A stretch of DNA of 38,772 nt from Gemmatimonadota bacterium (GTDB lineage Bacteria > Gemmatimonadota > Gemmatimonadetes > Longimicrobiales > Longimicrobiaceae), in the NCBI GenBank assembly GCA_019348265.1, contig JAHWJV010000001.1:1-38772 (forward strand). The letters are read 5' to 3'. A program made the translations under genes and the position numbers. The notes under the pieces were generated by a model that worked only from the letters and a program-made list of their open reading frames with translations, was not told the origin of the DNA and ran no database searches. Below, piece after piece: positions 15,242 through 22,450 of the stretch (the stretch's first letter is position 1; each line of letters begins with the position of its first letter).

Positions 15242-16641
15242 TGGTCATCGGCCGCGAAGTCTCGCTTCAGCAGCGGAAGCCAGCGCTCCAGAGCCTCGCC
15301 GCGCGAAGCTTTGAGCAGGACCATCTCGCTACCGTTCAGCCGGCCGGCGACGGCGTCGTACGCCGCGACGGGATCGGATTGGGTCACGAGACGGTCGCCG
15401 AGCCGCTCCCGCAGGGGCGCGAACGCATCGACGAAGCTGCCGGTCGCGACGATCAGGTCCACGCCCTGCCCCAGCCGGTCAGCAAGCTGCGCGGCGGCGC
15501 GTGCATGCATTTCCGCGGTCGCGTCGCCCAATTCCCGCATGGTTCCCAGCACGGCGACCTTCGGGCCGTCGGCGGGAAGCGTTGCGAGCAGATCGAGGGC
15601 GGCGGCGACGCTGGGCGGGTTCGAGTTGTAGCAGTCCGCCAGGACCCGAACGCCCCCGAACCGATGCCACTCTCCGCGCAGCTTGGCGCGCGCGACGGAT
15701 GCCAATCCGGCGACCGCGTCGGCCGTGGGCACCCCCCACTCCTGCGCCAGCCCGAGGGCGAGCAGCGCGTTGCGCACGTTTACCCGGCCAGGGATAGGGA
15801 GGTGTACCTCCATCCCTTCCCACATCCAGCGCGTGGTACCGTCCGGATCGACGCGGATCCCATCCTCGCCACCCTTCACGCTGAGGTCGGCGGCTGCGGT
15901 GTGCCCGGCCACGCGTACCCGCTCCGCCCCGAGGGCGGCTGCGGCGCGGGCGGGGAGCTCTGGCGGCTCCTCCGCCACCAGCGCGACCCCGCCCGGCTTC
16001 AAACCGGAAAGCACGCTGATCTCCTCTTCGAGCACGCCCTCCACGGAGAGCAGCTTCTCCAGGTGCTCTTCGCCGATCGACGTGATCACCACCGCCTCGG
16101 GTCGGACGATCGCGGCCAGCGTGGCGATCTCGCCGGGCTCGTTGGTGCCCATCTCCACGACCGCGCTCTCCGTGTCCTCCGGCGTCGACAGGAGGGGGAG
16201 AGGAACCCCGATGCGGTTATAGAGATTGCCCTGTGTGGCGTGCACGCGGAAGCGGCTGGAGAGCGCGGCACGGATCAGGTCCTTGGTCGTCGTCTTTCCG
16301 TTGCTGCCGACCACGCCAACGACGCGCGCCAGCAGGCGGTCGCGACGGTAGCTCGCCAGCGCCCCGAGAGCAACGAGCGTGTCCGGCACCTGGAAGTAGC
16401 GCAGCTCGGGCGGCGCGCCTTCGGGTACGTGTCGGACGACCGCTCCGGTAGCACCCGAGCGCGCCGCCTGTTCCAGGAAGTCGTGCCCGTCGAAGCGCTC
16501 CCCCTCCAGCGCGACGAAGAGGTCACCCTCGCCGATGGCGCGCGTATCGGTGGAGACGCGGGCGAACTCGCGGTCGTCCTCGTCGCTCCGCACTCCCAGG
16601 GCGAGCCGGACCGCCTCGTCGCTCCAACGAAAACTGTTCAC
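15229..16641 (-). CDS. murF: MurF, D-Ala-D-Ala-adding ligase
   Basis: Adds D-Ala-D-Ala to the UDP-MurNAc-tripeptide, completing the pentapeptide precursor. The 470-residue product has the N-terminal DTRAIGEGDLFVALEGERFDGHDF (MurE/F-type UDP-binding domain), ATP loop GSNGKTTTK (112-120), VVEMGTNEPGEIATLA, NVRNALLALGLA, and the MurF-typical DCYNSNPPSV. GTG at 16641 overlaps the murE stop (GTGA). The C-terminal residues after DFAADD (QNDE and the stop) are encoded by the heptamer repeat, so the natural end appears to have been replaced by repeat sequence. Confidence 0.96.
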   Translation of the reverse strand: MNSFRWSDEAVRLALGVRSDEDDREFARVSTDTRAIGEGDLFVALEGERFDGHDFLEQAARSGATGAVVRHVPEGAPPELRYFQVPDTLVALGALASYRRDRLLARVVGVVGSNGKTTTKDLIRAALSSRFRVHATQGNLYNRIGVPLPLLSTPEDTESAVVEMGTNEPGEIATLAAIVRPEAVVITSIGEEHLEKLLSVEGVLEEEISVLSGLKPGGVALVAEEPPELPARAAAALGAERVRVAGHTAAADLSVKGGEDGIRVDPDGTTRWMWEGMEVHLPIPGRVNVRNALLALGLAQEWGVPTADAVAGLASVARAKLRGEWHRFGGVRVLADCYNSNPPSVAAALDLLATLPADGPKVAVLGTMRELGDATAEMHARAAAQLADRLGQGVDLIVATGSFVDAFAPLRERLGDRLVTQSDPVAAYDAVAGRLNGSEMVLLKASRGEALERWLPLLKRDFAADDQNDE

Positions 16642-18128
16642 TTGCTAGCCCCCGGCGCTGCAAAGATTTCACGCACCACGTCGCGCTCGTCGAAGCTGCG
16701 CTTCTCCGTGCCCCAGATCTGGTACGTCTCGTGACCCTTGCCGGCGAGAAGCACGACGTCCTGCGAGGTCGAGCTCTCGATCGCATGTCGTATCGCCGCA
16801 CGCCGGTCGAGCACGCGCTCGCGGCGTGCATTCCCCATGCCGCTTTCGATCTCGTCGGCTATGACGGCGGGGTCCTCCGTACGCGGGTTGTCGGAGGTCA
16901 CCACGGACAGGTCCGCGCCGGCCGCGGCGACTCTCCCCATCTCGGGCCGCTTCCCGCGATCCCGGTCTCCGCCGGCGCCGAAAACGACCACGAGCCGGCC
17001 GGCGACGAGCGGCCGCACCGCCGCGATGGCGCGCTCCAGTGCGTCGGGCGTATGAGCGAAGTCGATCAACACCGTCGGCGCACCGGGCGGGGTCGGTACT
17101 CGCTCCAGGCGGCCAGGCACCTGCGGCAGCGTAGCGAAGCCGGCGGCGATCCTGTCCGGCTTCCAGTCGAGGCTCCAGAGCACGGCGGCGGCACCCAGTG
17201 CGTTCGCCACGTTGTAGCTCCCGTACAGCGGGAGCTCGACCTCCGCCGCGCCATCCGGCGTGCGCAGCGTCCACCGCGTCCCGCCACTCGCCAGGCGAAG
17301 GTCCTCGGCTCGAACGTCGGCGCGGGCCTCGATCCCGAAGCGCACGATGCGCGCGGTCGCGGAGCTTACGCCCTGCCAGGCGGGATCGTCGGCGTTCAGC
17401 ACCGCCGCCCCGCCCGGCTTCAGAAGGTCCACCAGGCGGAGCTTCGCCGCCCGGTAATCCTCGAGCGTGCCGTGATAGTCGAGGTGGTCACGGCTCAGAT
17501 TCGTGAACAGCGCGGCGTCGAAGCGTGCGGCCGCGGCGCGGCCCTGGTGCAGCGCGTGGGAGGAGACCTCCATCGCCACCGACTGGACCCCTTCGCTACG
17601 GAACCGCTCCAGCCCCCGCGCGAGCTCGATCGGCCCAGGCGTGGTAAGCCCCCCGGTGCCGGGGACCACCTCGCCGTCGGGGCCGACCGCCCCCAGAGTA
17701 CCGATGGACGCCGACGGGCCGGCGGTACCGAGCAGGTGCCGTAGAATGGCGGCGCTGGTGGTCTTGCCGTTGGTGCCGGTGAGGCCGACCAGGGTCAGCT
17801 GGTTCCAGGGGTCGCCGAACAGCTCGGCCGCCGCATAGGCGGCAGCCAGCCGATCATCCCGGACTCGGAGCTGTGGGATGTGCACGGCGGGATCGATCTC
17901 GATCACCAGCGCGGCCACCGCCCCCGCACGCTCCACTTCCGCGAGAAAGGCGTGTCCGTCCCCGCTGGTGCCGCGCACCGCGCAGAAGAGTGTGCCTTCC
18001 TTCACCACCCTGGAATCCGCAGTCATCTCGGAGACCATGGTGTTCGCGAGCGCCGACGATGCCGCGCTCTCGGCGAGGAGCCCCTGGCGCTCGAGGCGGC
18101 CGGCGACGACACCGAGTGGTTTGCTCAC
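16638..18128 (-). CDS. murE: MurE, meso-diaminopimelate-adding ligase
   Basis: Adds the third amino acid of the peptide stem. The 496-residue product has the UDP-binding N-terminal domain (TADSRVVKEGTLFCAVRG), ATP loop GTNGKTTS (118-125), MEVSSHALHQGR, TNLSRDHLDYHGT, and the C-terminal DNPR motif (413-416). DNPR is the known signature for meso-DAP rather than L-Lys specificity, so the cell wall is predicted to be A1-gamma type, as in most Gram-negatives. GTG at 18128 overlaps the ftsI stop (GTGA). Confidence 0.97.
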   Translation of the reverse strand: MSKPLGVVAGRLERQGLLAESAASSALANTMVSEMTADSRVVKEGTLFCAVRGTSGDGHAFLAEVERAGAVAALVIEIDPAVHIPQLRVRDDRLAAAYAAAELFGDPWNQLTLVGLTGTNGKTTSAAILRHLLGTAGPSASIGTLGAVGPDGEVVPGTGGLTTPGPIELARGLERFRSEGVQSVAMEVSSHALHQGRAAAARFDAALFTNLSRDHLDYHGTLEDYRAAKLRLVDLLKPGGAAVLNADDPAWQGVSSATARIVRFGIEARADVRAEDLRLASGGTRWTLRTPDGAAEVELPLYGSYNVANALGAAAVLWSLDWKPDRIAAGFATLPQVPGRLERVPTPPGAPTVLIDFAHTPDALERAIAAVRPLVAGRLVVVFGAGGDRDRGKRPEMGRVAAAGADLSVVTSDNPRTEDPAVIADEIESGMGNARRERVLDRRAAIRHAIESSTSQDVVLLAGKGHETYQIWGTEKRSFDERDVVREIFAAPGASK

Positions 18129-20089
18129 CGACCGCTGCCCACCAGCAGCACGGTGTCGCCTTCGACGCGCTGCACGCCAGCGACCGGATCGCTCCGCTGC
18201 ACGCTTCCGCCGCCCTGGAGCCGCACGCGCAGCCCGGCGGCGTGCACGCGTCGCGTCGCGTCCCGTATCGAAAGGCCGGCGAGCTCGGGCACCGCCACGG
18301 AGCGCCGGCGTGCCGCGGCGCGAACGGCAGGGGCGGAGTCATCCATCAGGAAGACGTAAGTCCCCTCGGGATCGCTCCGCGGCGTGGCGGCGGCGGCTTT
18401 ACGCGGTGAGCCGGGAAGCTGCGCGGGAAGCCGCGTCGCGAGCAGGCTGCGCCCATCCAGGGCTGAAGTATGAGCCGCCAGAATGCCCTGCAGCGTCTCG
18501 CGGGTGACGGGAGCCGCGGTGAGCCCGCCGTAGTACTCGCCCCGCGGCTGGTCGATCTTCACGAAGATGACGAGCTGCGGATCGTCTGCCGGGAAGTAGC
18601 CGGCGAAGCTGGACGTATAGCTCCCCGCCTCGTAGCGCCCGCCAGCCCCGGTCCGTCGCGCGGTACCGGTCTTCCCCGCCACGCGGAACGTCTGCAGCGA
18701 CGCGTGGGTGGCGGTGCCGTCCTCGACCACGGAGACCAGCATCTCGGTGATGCGGTCGGCGGTCTCCTGGGGGACCACACGGCGCAGCGCCCGCGGCTCG
18801 ACGGACTGCAGCACGCGGCCTTCATTGCGGACCTCGCGCAGCAGGTGCGGCTGCATCAGCACGCCCCCGTTGGCAAGCGCCCCGTAGGCGGCGGCGATCT
18901 GCAGTGGGGTGACCGACAGCTCGTAGCCCATCGCGAGGCTCCCCGAGCTGAGCCGCGACCAGTCCGCGGGCCGGCGCAGCCTGCCGTTCGCTTCCGCCGG
19001 GAACTCCACGCCCGTCGGGGTCCCGAAGCCGAAGTCCCGCAGGTACTCGTATTCTTCGCCCGGGCGCAGGCGAGAGGTGAACTTCACGATGCCGATGTTG
19101 CTGGACTCGCGAATCACGTCGGCGAGCGACATCCAGCCAGCCGCGTGAGAATCGGTGATGGTGCGCTCCGCCGTCTGCCAGCGCCCGTTCTCACCGAACA
19201 CGGAATCGCGCGGGGTGACGCGGCCACGGGCCAGCAGCGACGCGGCGAGGAAGGGCTTCAGCGTGGACCCCGGCTCGTACGGCTCGGTGATCGCGGCGAG
19301 ACCCTCGCCGCCCGAGCGGCGGGAGACAGCCGCGAGCACCTCGCCGGTGCGCGGGTCGAGGAGCACGAGGTCGCCGCCGGAAGCGCCGGTGGTACGCACG
19401 GCGCTGCGCAGTGCGGCGTCGGCGATCTCCTGCAGGTCGAGGTCGATGGTGAGGTAGACGTCAGCGCCGTCGCGTGGCGGCACGACGGGGAGGGAGATGG
19501 CGCGCTTTGCGCGGCCCCTGGCGTCCCTCCGGAGGATGGAATAACCCGGCTGGCCGCGGAGGCTCGCATCGAACTGCTGCTCGATTCCACCGAGCGCGCG
19601 CCCGTCGCGGCTGACCACGCCGATGATCTCTCGGGCGACCTGACCCTGCGGGTAGAACCGTTCCAGCTCCCGCTCGAAGTAGACGCCGCGCTGCTCGCCC
19701 AGCTGCTCGCGCTGCTGGACCGTGTAGCGCCCCGCGAGCACGACCCACCCGCGGCGCGTGCTGGTGGCGCGGTCCGCCTGAGAACGGGACAGGCCGAGCG
19801 CCTCCCGAAGGCGAGACGCGGTGGCCTTGCGGTCGCGCAGCTCGCGGGGCGCGACGGAGACGCGGAAGCTCTCATGGCTCAGCGCCAGGGGCACGCTGTC
19901 CCGGTCGTAGATCGTGCCCCTGCGGGCCGGCAGCGGATCGCGCTCGCGCTGCTGCTCAGCCGCGCGCTCCGCCCAGCGGTCGCCCTCCAGCGCCTGCAGC
20001 TGGAAGGCGCGGCCCAGAACCGCGAGCCCCGCGAGCGCGAAGCCACCCAGGAGGAGCACCCGCCGGATTCGGAGCTGACGCTCTCGCAC
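18125..20089 (-). CDS. ftsI: FtsI-type class B penicillin-binding protein with C-terminal PASTA domain
   Basis: Septal transpeptidase that cross-links glycan made by FtsW. The 654-residue product has one N-terminal membrane anchor (about 10-27), a class B dimerisation domain beginning RRGTIYDRDSVPLA (57-70), and a transpeptidase domain with SxxK (Ser275-Lys278), SSN (329-331) and KTG (473-475). A single PASTA-like domain follows (about 592-654, VPELAGLSIRDATRRVHAAGL), as in SpoVD-type proteins. The start is a GTG placed just before the basic pre-anchor sequence. It lies inside the ftsL reading frame, giving an unusually long overlap. Confidence 0.94.
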   Translation of the reverse strand: MRERQLRIRRVLLLGGFALAGLAVLGRAFQLQALEGDRWAERAAEQQRERDPLPARRGTIYDRDSVPLALSHESFRVSVAPRELRDRKATASRLREALGLSRSQADRATSTRRGWVVLAGRYTVQQREQLGEQRGVYFERELERFYPQGQVAREIIGVVSRDGRALGGIEQQFDASLRGQPGYSILRRDARGRAKRAISLPVVPPRDGADVYLTIDLDLQEIADAALRSAVRTTGASGGDLVLLDPRTGEVLAAVSRRSGGEGLAAITEPYEPGSTLKPFLAASLLARGRVTPRDSVFGENGRWQTAERTITDSHAAGWMSLADVIRESSNIGIVKFTSRLRPGEEYEYLRDFGFGTPTGVEFPAEANGRLRRPADWSRLSSGSLAMGYELSVTPLQIAAAYGALANGGVLMQPHLLREVRNEGRVLQSVEPRALRRVVPQETADRITEMLVSVVEDGTATHASLQTFRVAGKTGTARRTGAGGRYEAGSYTSSFAGYFPADDPQLVIFVKIDQPRGEYYGGLTAAPVTRETLQGILAAHTSALDGRSLLATRLPAQLPGSPRKAAAATPRSDPEGTYVFLMDDSAPAVRAAARRRSVAVPELAGLSIRDATRRVHAAGLRVRLQGGGSVQRSDPVAGVQRVEGDTVLLVGSGR

Positions 20090-20454
20090 CGCCGCTGAAT
20101 CGGGCTTGTCGGCTCGGCTCCCCGGATCACGCGCGTGCTGTCGGCCGGCGCGACGGCGCCCACCGGGAGGAAGACGATCTCGCTATCCTGCGGGAGGTGC
20201 ATTCCGAGACGGTCGCGAGCCACCTGCACGATCCGCGAGCGGCTGCGAAGTCGCTCGATTCGGCGCGTCAGCTCGACTCGTTCCGCCTCCCGCATGGCGC
20301 GCGCGGTCTCCAGCTCCCGGACCTCCCGCTCCAGCGCGAGGCCCCGCGTCTGTCGCCAGGTCACCAGCGAGAGGGCCACCAACAGGAGCACGAGCCAGCC
20401 GAGCGCGCCCACCCAGCCGGGGCGCCCGCGACCGCTACGCCTCCTCGCGCTCAA
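19879..20454 (-). CDS. ftsL: FtsL-like divisome protein (C-terminal part overlaps ftsI)
   Basis: Small bitopic protein expected to form the FtsQLB subcomplex. The sequence shows a basic N terminus, one membrane helix (about 15-32), a coiled coil (about 38-72, ...LEREVRELETARAMREAERVELTRRIERL) and a conserved-looking end, VARDRLGMHLPQDSEIVFL (78-96), where FtsL proteins usually finish soon after. The start is TTG at 20454, overlapping the rsmH stop as TTGA. No stop occurs before ftsI: the frame runs on to residue 191, so codons 123-191 overlap ftsI in another frame. Either the overlap is real or an indel has removed the normal stop. Identification rests on topology and position. Confidence 0.8.
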   Translation of the reverse strand: MSARRRSGRGRPGWVGALGWLVLLLVALSLVTWRQTRGLALEREVRELETARAMREAERVELTRRIERLRSRSRIVQVARDRLGMHLPQDSEIVFLPVGAVAPADSTRVIRGAEPTSPIQRRCESVSSESGGCSSWVASRSRGSRFWAAPSSCRRWRATAGRSARLSSSASAIRCRPAGARSTTGTACPWR

Positions 20455-21386
20455 GCCCGCCTCCAGGCACGGAGGCGGGCGCTGCGTGCCCTGGGGTTGC
20501 GCGCCACTTCAGCATCGCTCGGATAGAGAGGCTTGCGCGTGAGCGTCTCACCGAGAGGCTCCCCCCGGCAGCTACACACCGGGAACCCCGGCGGGCACAC
20601 GCAGCTCTGGCTCCAGCTCCGGAAAGAGTCCTTCACGACGCGGTCTTCTAGCGAGTGGTAAGAGAGTACGACGAGGACGCCGCCGGACCGGAGCGCTTCC
20701 CGCAGGCGCGGGAGCGCCGCTTCGATTCCTTCGATCTCCCGGTTGACCGCGATGCGAAGCGCCTGGAAGATCCTGGCTCGGTCTTGCGCCGTCGGGCGGG
20801 TCAGCGCCGCTTCGATCAGGGCGACGAGATCGTCACTCGTCTTCAACGGCGTCTCGGCGCGCCGCTCGACGATCAGCCGCGCGAGCCGTCGGGACCGGCG
20901 CTCCTCGCCGAAGCGGTAGAAGATGGTGGCGAGCTCCTCTTCTCCCAGCGTGTTCAACAGCTCCGCGGCGGTCGCTTCCGCCACGGAGTCCTGGCCCATG
21001 CGCATGTCCAGAGGAGCGCCCGCGCGGAAGGTGAACCCCCGCGCCACTTCATCCACCTGGTGAGAGCTGATCCCGAGGTCCAGCAGAGCTCCGTCGAGCA
21101 TTTCGGGACCGATGCCCGCGGCGGCGGTCGCGTCCGAATAGTTCGCGCGGACGAGCCGCACTCGATCGCCGAAGACGGCCAGTCGTTCTCCCGCCTCCCG
21201 CAGAGCGTCGGGGTCGCGATCCACCGCGATGAGCCGCGCACGCGGCTCGCGCTGCAGGAGCGCCTCCGCATGTCCGCCGCCGCCGAGCGTCCCGTCCAGG
21301 TAGAGGCCTTCGGGCCTGGGGTCGAGCAGATCCAGGACCTCTCCGATCATCACCGGCGCGTGATAGGCGGAGTCGTGTTCCATCAT
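20451..21386 (-). CDS. rsmH: RsmH, 16S rRNA m4C1402 methyltransferase
   Basis: SAM-dependent N4-methyltransferase of 16S rRNA C1402 (formerly MraW). From the ATG at 21386 the product has 311 residues. Signatures are HAPVMIGEVLDLL, the SAM-binding DGTLGGGGHAEALL, AVDRDPDAL, DGALLDLGISSHQVDE, GFTFRAGAPLDMRM, ALRIAVNREI and VVLSYHSLEDRVVK. A Cys-rich stretch (CVCPPGFPVCSC) near the C terminus is usual for the family. It follows the mraZ stop by 4 bp and overlaps ftsL by 4 bp. An upstream in-frame ATG at 21431 lies within mraZ and adds no family sequence. Confidence 0.97.
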   Translation of the reverse strand: MMEHDSAYHAPVMIGEVLDLLDPRPEGLYLDGTLGGGGHAEALLQREPRARLIAVDRDPDALREAGERLAVFGDRVRLVRANYSDATAAAGIGPEMLDGALLDLGISSHQVDEVARGFTFRAGAPLDMRMGQDSVAEATAAELLNTLGEEELATIFYRFGEERRSRRLARLIVERRAETPLKTSDDLVALIEAALTRPTAQDRARIFQALRIAVNREIEGIEAALPRLREALRSGGVLVVLSYHSLEDRVVKDSFRSWSQSCVCPPGFPVCSCRGEPLGETLTRKPLYPSDAEVARNPRARSARLRAWRRA

Positions 21387-21390
21387 CCGG

Positions 21391-21822
21391 TCAGCCGAAG
21401 ACCTGGCTGTTGAAGCGGTCGAAGTCGGCATCGCGCTGGGCGACCACCGCGTCGAAGCGCTCCGGGTTCCAGATCTCCACGCGATCGATCACGCCCACCA
21501 GCAGCGCCGCGTCGGCGATGCCTACCGCCTGCAGGAGCCGGTGCGGAATCAGGATGCGGCCCTGCTTGTCGAGGGCGACCTCGACCGCGTTCGCCGTGAT
21601 GGACAGGACGAACCCGCGGGAGGTGGGCTGGAGCCGCAACAACTCGCGTAGCCGCCCCTCCACCTCTCCCCACGTTTCCTGCGGATAGAGGGTAAGCGCG
21701 TTCGGATGTACCTGAACGAGCACCAACGGCCGATCCGCCGCGTCACGTCGGAAGCTGGCGGGGAGGCTGACTCGTCCTTTGTCGTCGATTTGGTGCCGGA
21801 AGCTTCCGAGGAGTCCGCTCAT
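21391..21822 (-). CDS. mraZ: MraZ, transcriptional regulator of the dcw cluster
   Basis: DNA-binding protein that represses its own dcw operon. The 143-residue product has the family length and the two tandem SpoVT/AbrB-like half-domains, each with its DxxGR motif: DDKGRVSLPASFR (about 13-25) and DKQGRILIPHRLL (about 87-99). The ATG at 21822 opens with MSGLLGSFRHQIDDKGR, typical of the family. The frame is open 61 codons upstream, but that would cover the promoter and operator. It is the first dcw gene, and boxes matching its known operator lie 29-54 bp upstream. Confidence 0.96.
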   Translation of the reverse strand: MSGLLGSFRHQIDDKGRVSLPASFRRDAADRPLVLVQVHPNALTLYPQETWGEVEGRLRELLRLQPTSRGFVLSITANAVEVALDKQGRILIPHRLLQAVGIADAALLVGVIDRVEIWNPERFDAVVAQRDADFDRFNSQVFG

Positions 21823-21850
21823 CCACCGCAGTGACGGGGGTGCCGCCGCG

Positions 21851-21876
21851 TCCCACTCTCCACCACTTTTCCCCAC
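21851..21876 (-). promoter_or_regulatory. MraZ operator: three GTGGNN boxes at 10-bp spacing
   Basis: Minus-strand boxes are GTGGGG (complement of 21871-21876), GTGGTG (21861-21866) and GTGGGA (21851-21856), exactly one helical turn apart and separated by four-base purine spacers (AAAA, GAGA). Known MraZ sites are direct repeats of this core with 10-bp periodicity upstream of mraZ. They sit just downstream of the candidate -10, so bound MraZ would block early transcription. Confidence 0.85.
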
Positions 21877-21884
21877 AGGGCACA

Positions 21885-21912
21885 AAACTACCGCGAAGGC
21901 GGTCGAAGTCAA
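21885..21912 (-). promoter_or_regulatory. Candidate dcw promoter (-35 TTGACT, -10 TAGTTT)
   Basis: On the minus strand TTGACT (complement of 21907-21912) is followed after 16 bp by TAGTTT (complement of 21885-21890). The -35 is close to the sigma-70 consensus and the -10 is weaker. The position, directly upstream of the MraZ boxes and about 60 bp from the mraZ start, is right for the operon promoter. Confidence 0.55.
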
Positions 21913-21937
21913 GGCCCGCGAATGGTGGGTAGCAGAA

Positions 21938-21964
21938 GGCCCATCCGGCAGAGCCGGATGGGCC
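21938..21964. terminator. Perfect 12-bp hairpin upstream of the dcw promoter
   Basis: GGCCCATCCGGC (21938-21949) is fully complementary to GCCGGATGGGCC (21953-21964) with an AGA loop. On the minus strand it lies between the small gene ending at 22098 and the dcw promoter, and is followed by TTCTGC, a weak T-rich tail. It probably ends transcription from upstream and insulates the MraZ-controlled promoter. Confidence 0.6.
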
Positions 21965-22097
21965 AGAGCGCGTTCGTCGGGCGGCGAGGTCAATCGGTCG
22001 GCCATGCGCTCAGCGAGGCCGGAACAGAACTCGGAGAAGCGGCGCGAAGCCGCGGCAGCCCCCGTAATTCAGATGAAGAGCAGCCTTCGTGACCGGC

Positions 22098-22292
22098 TTA
22101 GAGGCCGAGGAGGAACGCCGACTTCATCTTGCGAAGCTCGTCAGGGGTGAGGTCGGCCAGGGGCTTGGCATAGAGCTCGGCGATTTCGGACTTTACCGCC
22201 TTGGCGGTGAATCGTGCGGCCACGTCGGGCCGGAGTTTCCGCTTGGGCCGCTCGACGGCGGCGACTGCCTGCAACTGCTGCTGCGTGCTCAT
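22098..22292 (-). CDS. Small basic protein of unknown function
   Basis: The 64-residue product has a Gln-rich start (MSTQQQLQAV), a basic stretch (ERPKRKLRPDVAARFTAKAVK) and a helical C-terminal half ending LTPDELRKMKSAFLLGL. There is no signal peptide or membrane segment. Third codon positions are strongly G/C like the neighbouring genes, which supports real coding. GAGGAG occurs about 22 bases upstream of the ATG, too far for a normal ribosome site, so the start is not certain. I do not recognise a family. It sits alone between pfkA and the dcw promoter, on the same strand as both. Confidence 0.6.
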   Translation of the reverse strand: MSTQQQLQAVAAVERPKRKLRPDVAARFTAKAVKSEIAELYAKPLADLTPDELRKMKSAFLLGL

Positions 22293-22450
22293 TCGCTTTG
22301 TAATCGAAAAGGTTCTCCTCGCGATGCGCGGAGTGCCCGAAACACTGTTCGGGCGGTCGTGTCGCTATGCAGGGAGTGGGCCATCCCGTTTGGCAGGAAG
22401 ACGGGAGGTCGAGGGTGTGCGAGCGTGTCTATTCGGCCGTTGTGACGGGA

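Noticed and set aside
18470..20098. 542-codon plus-strand open frame opposite ftsI
   Set aside because: Antisense shadow of ftsI in high-GC DNA; His/Asp/Val/Arg-rich translation with no domain.
22039..22053. GCGGC/GCCGC hairpin after the small basic protein gene as a terminator
   Set aside because: A 5-bp stem is common by chance in this GC-rich DNA; the 12-bp hairpin at 21938-21964 is the better candidate.
22335..22354. Seven-bp hairpin (GCCCGAA/TTCGGGC) after pfkA as its terminator
   Set aside because: Short stem, more than 95 bp from the pfkA stop, no T-run; not enough to call.
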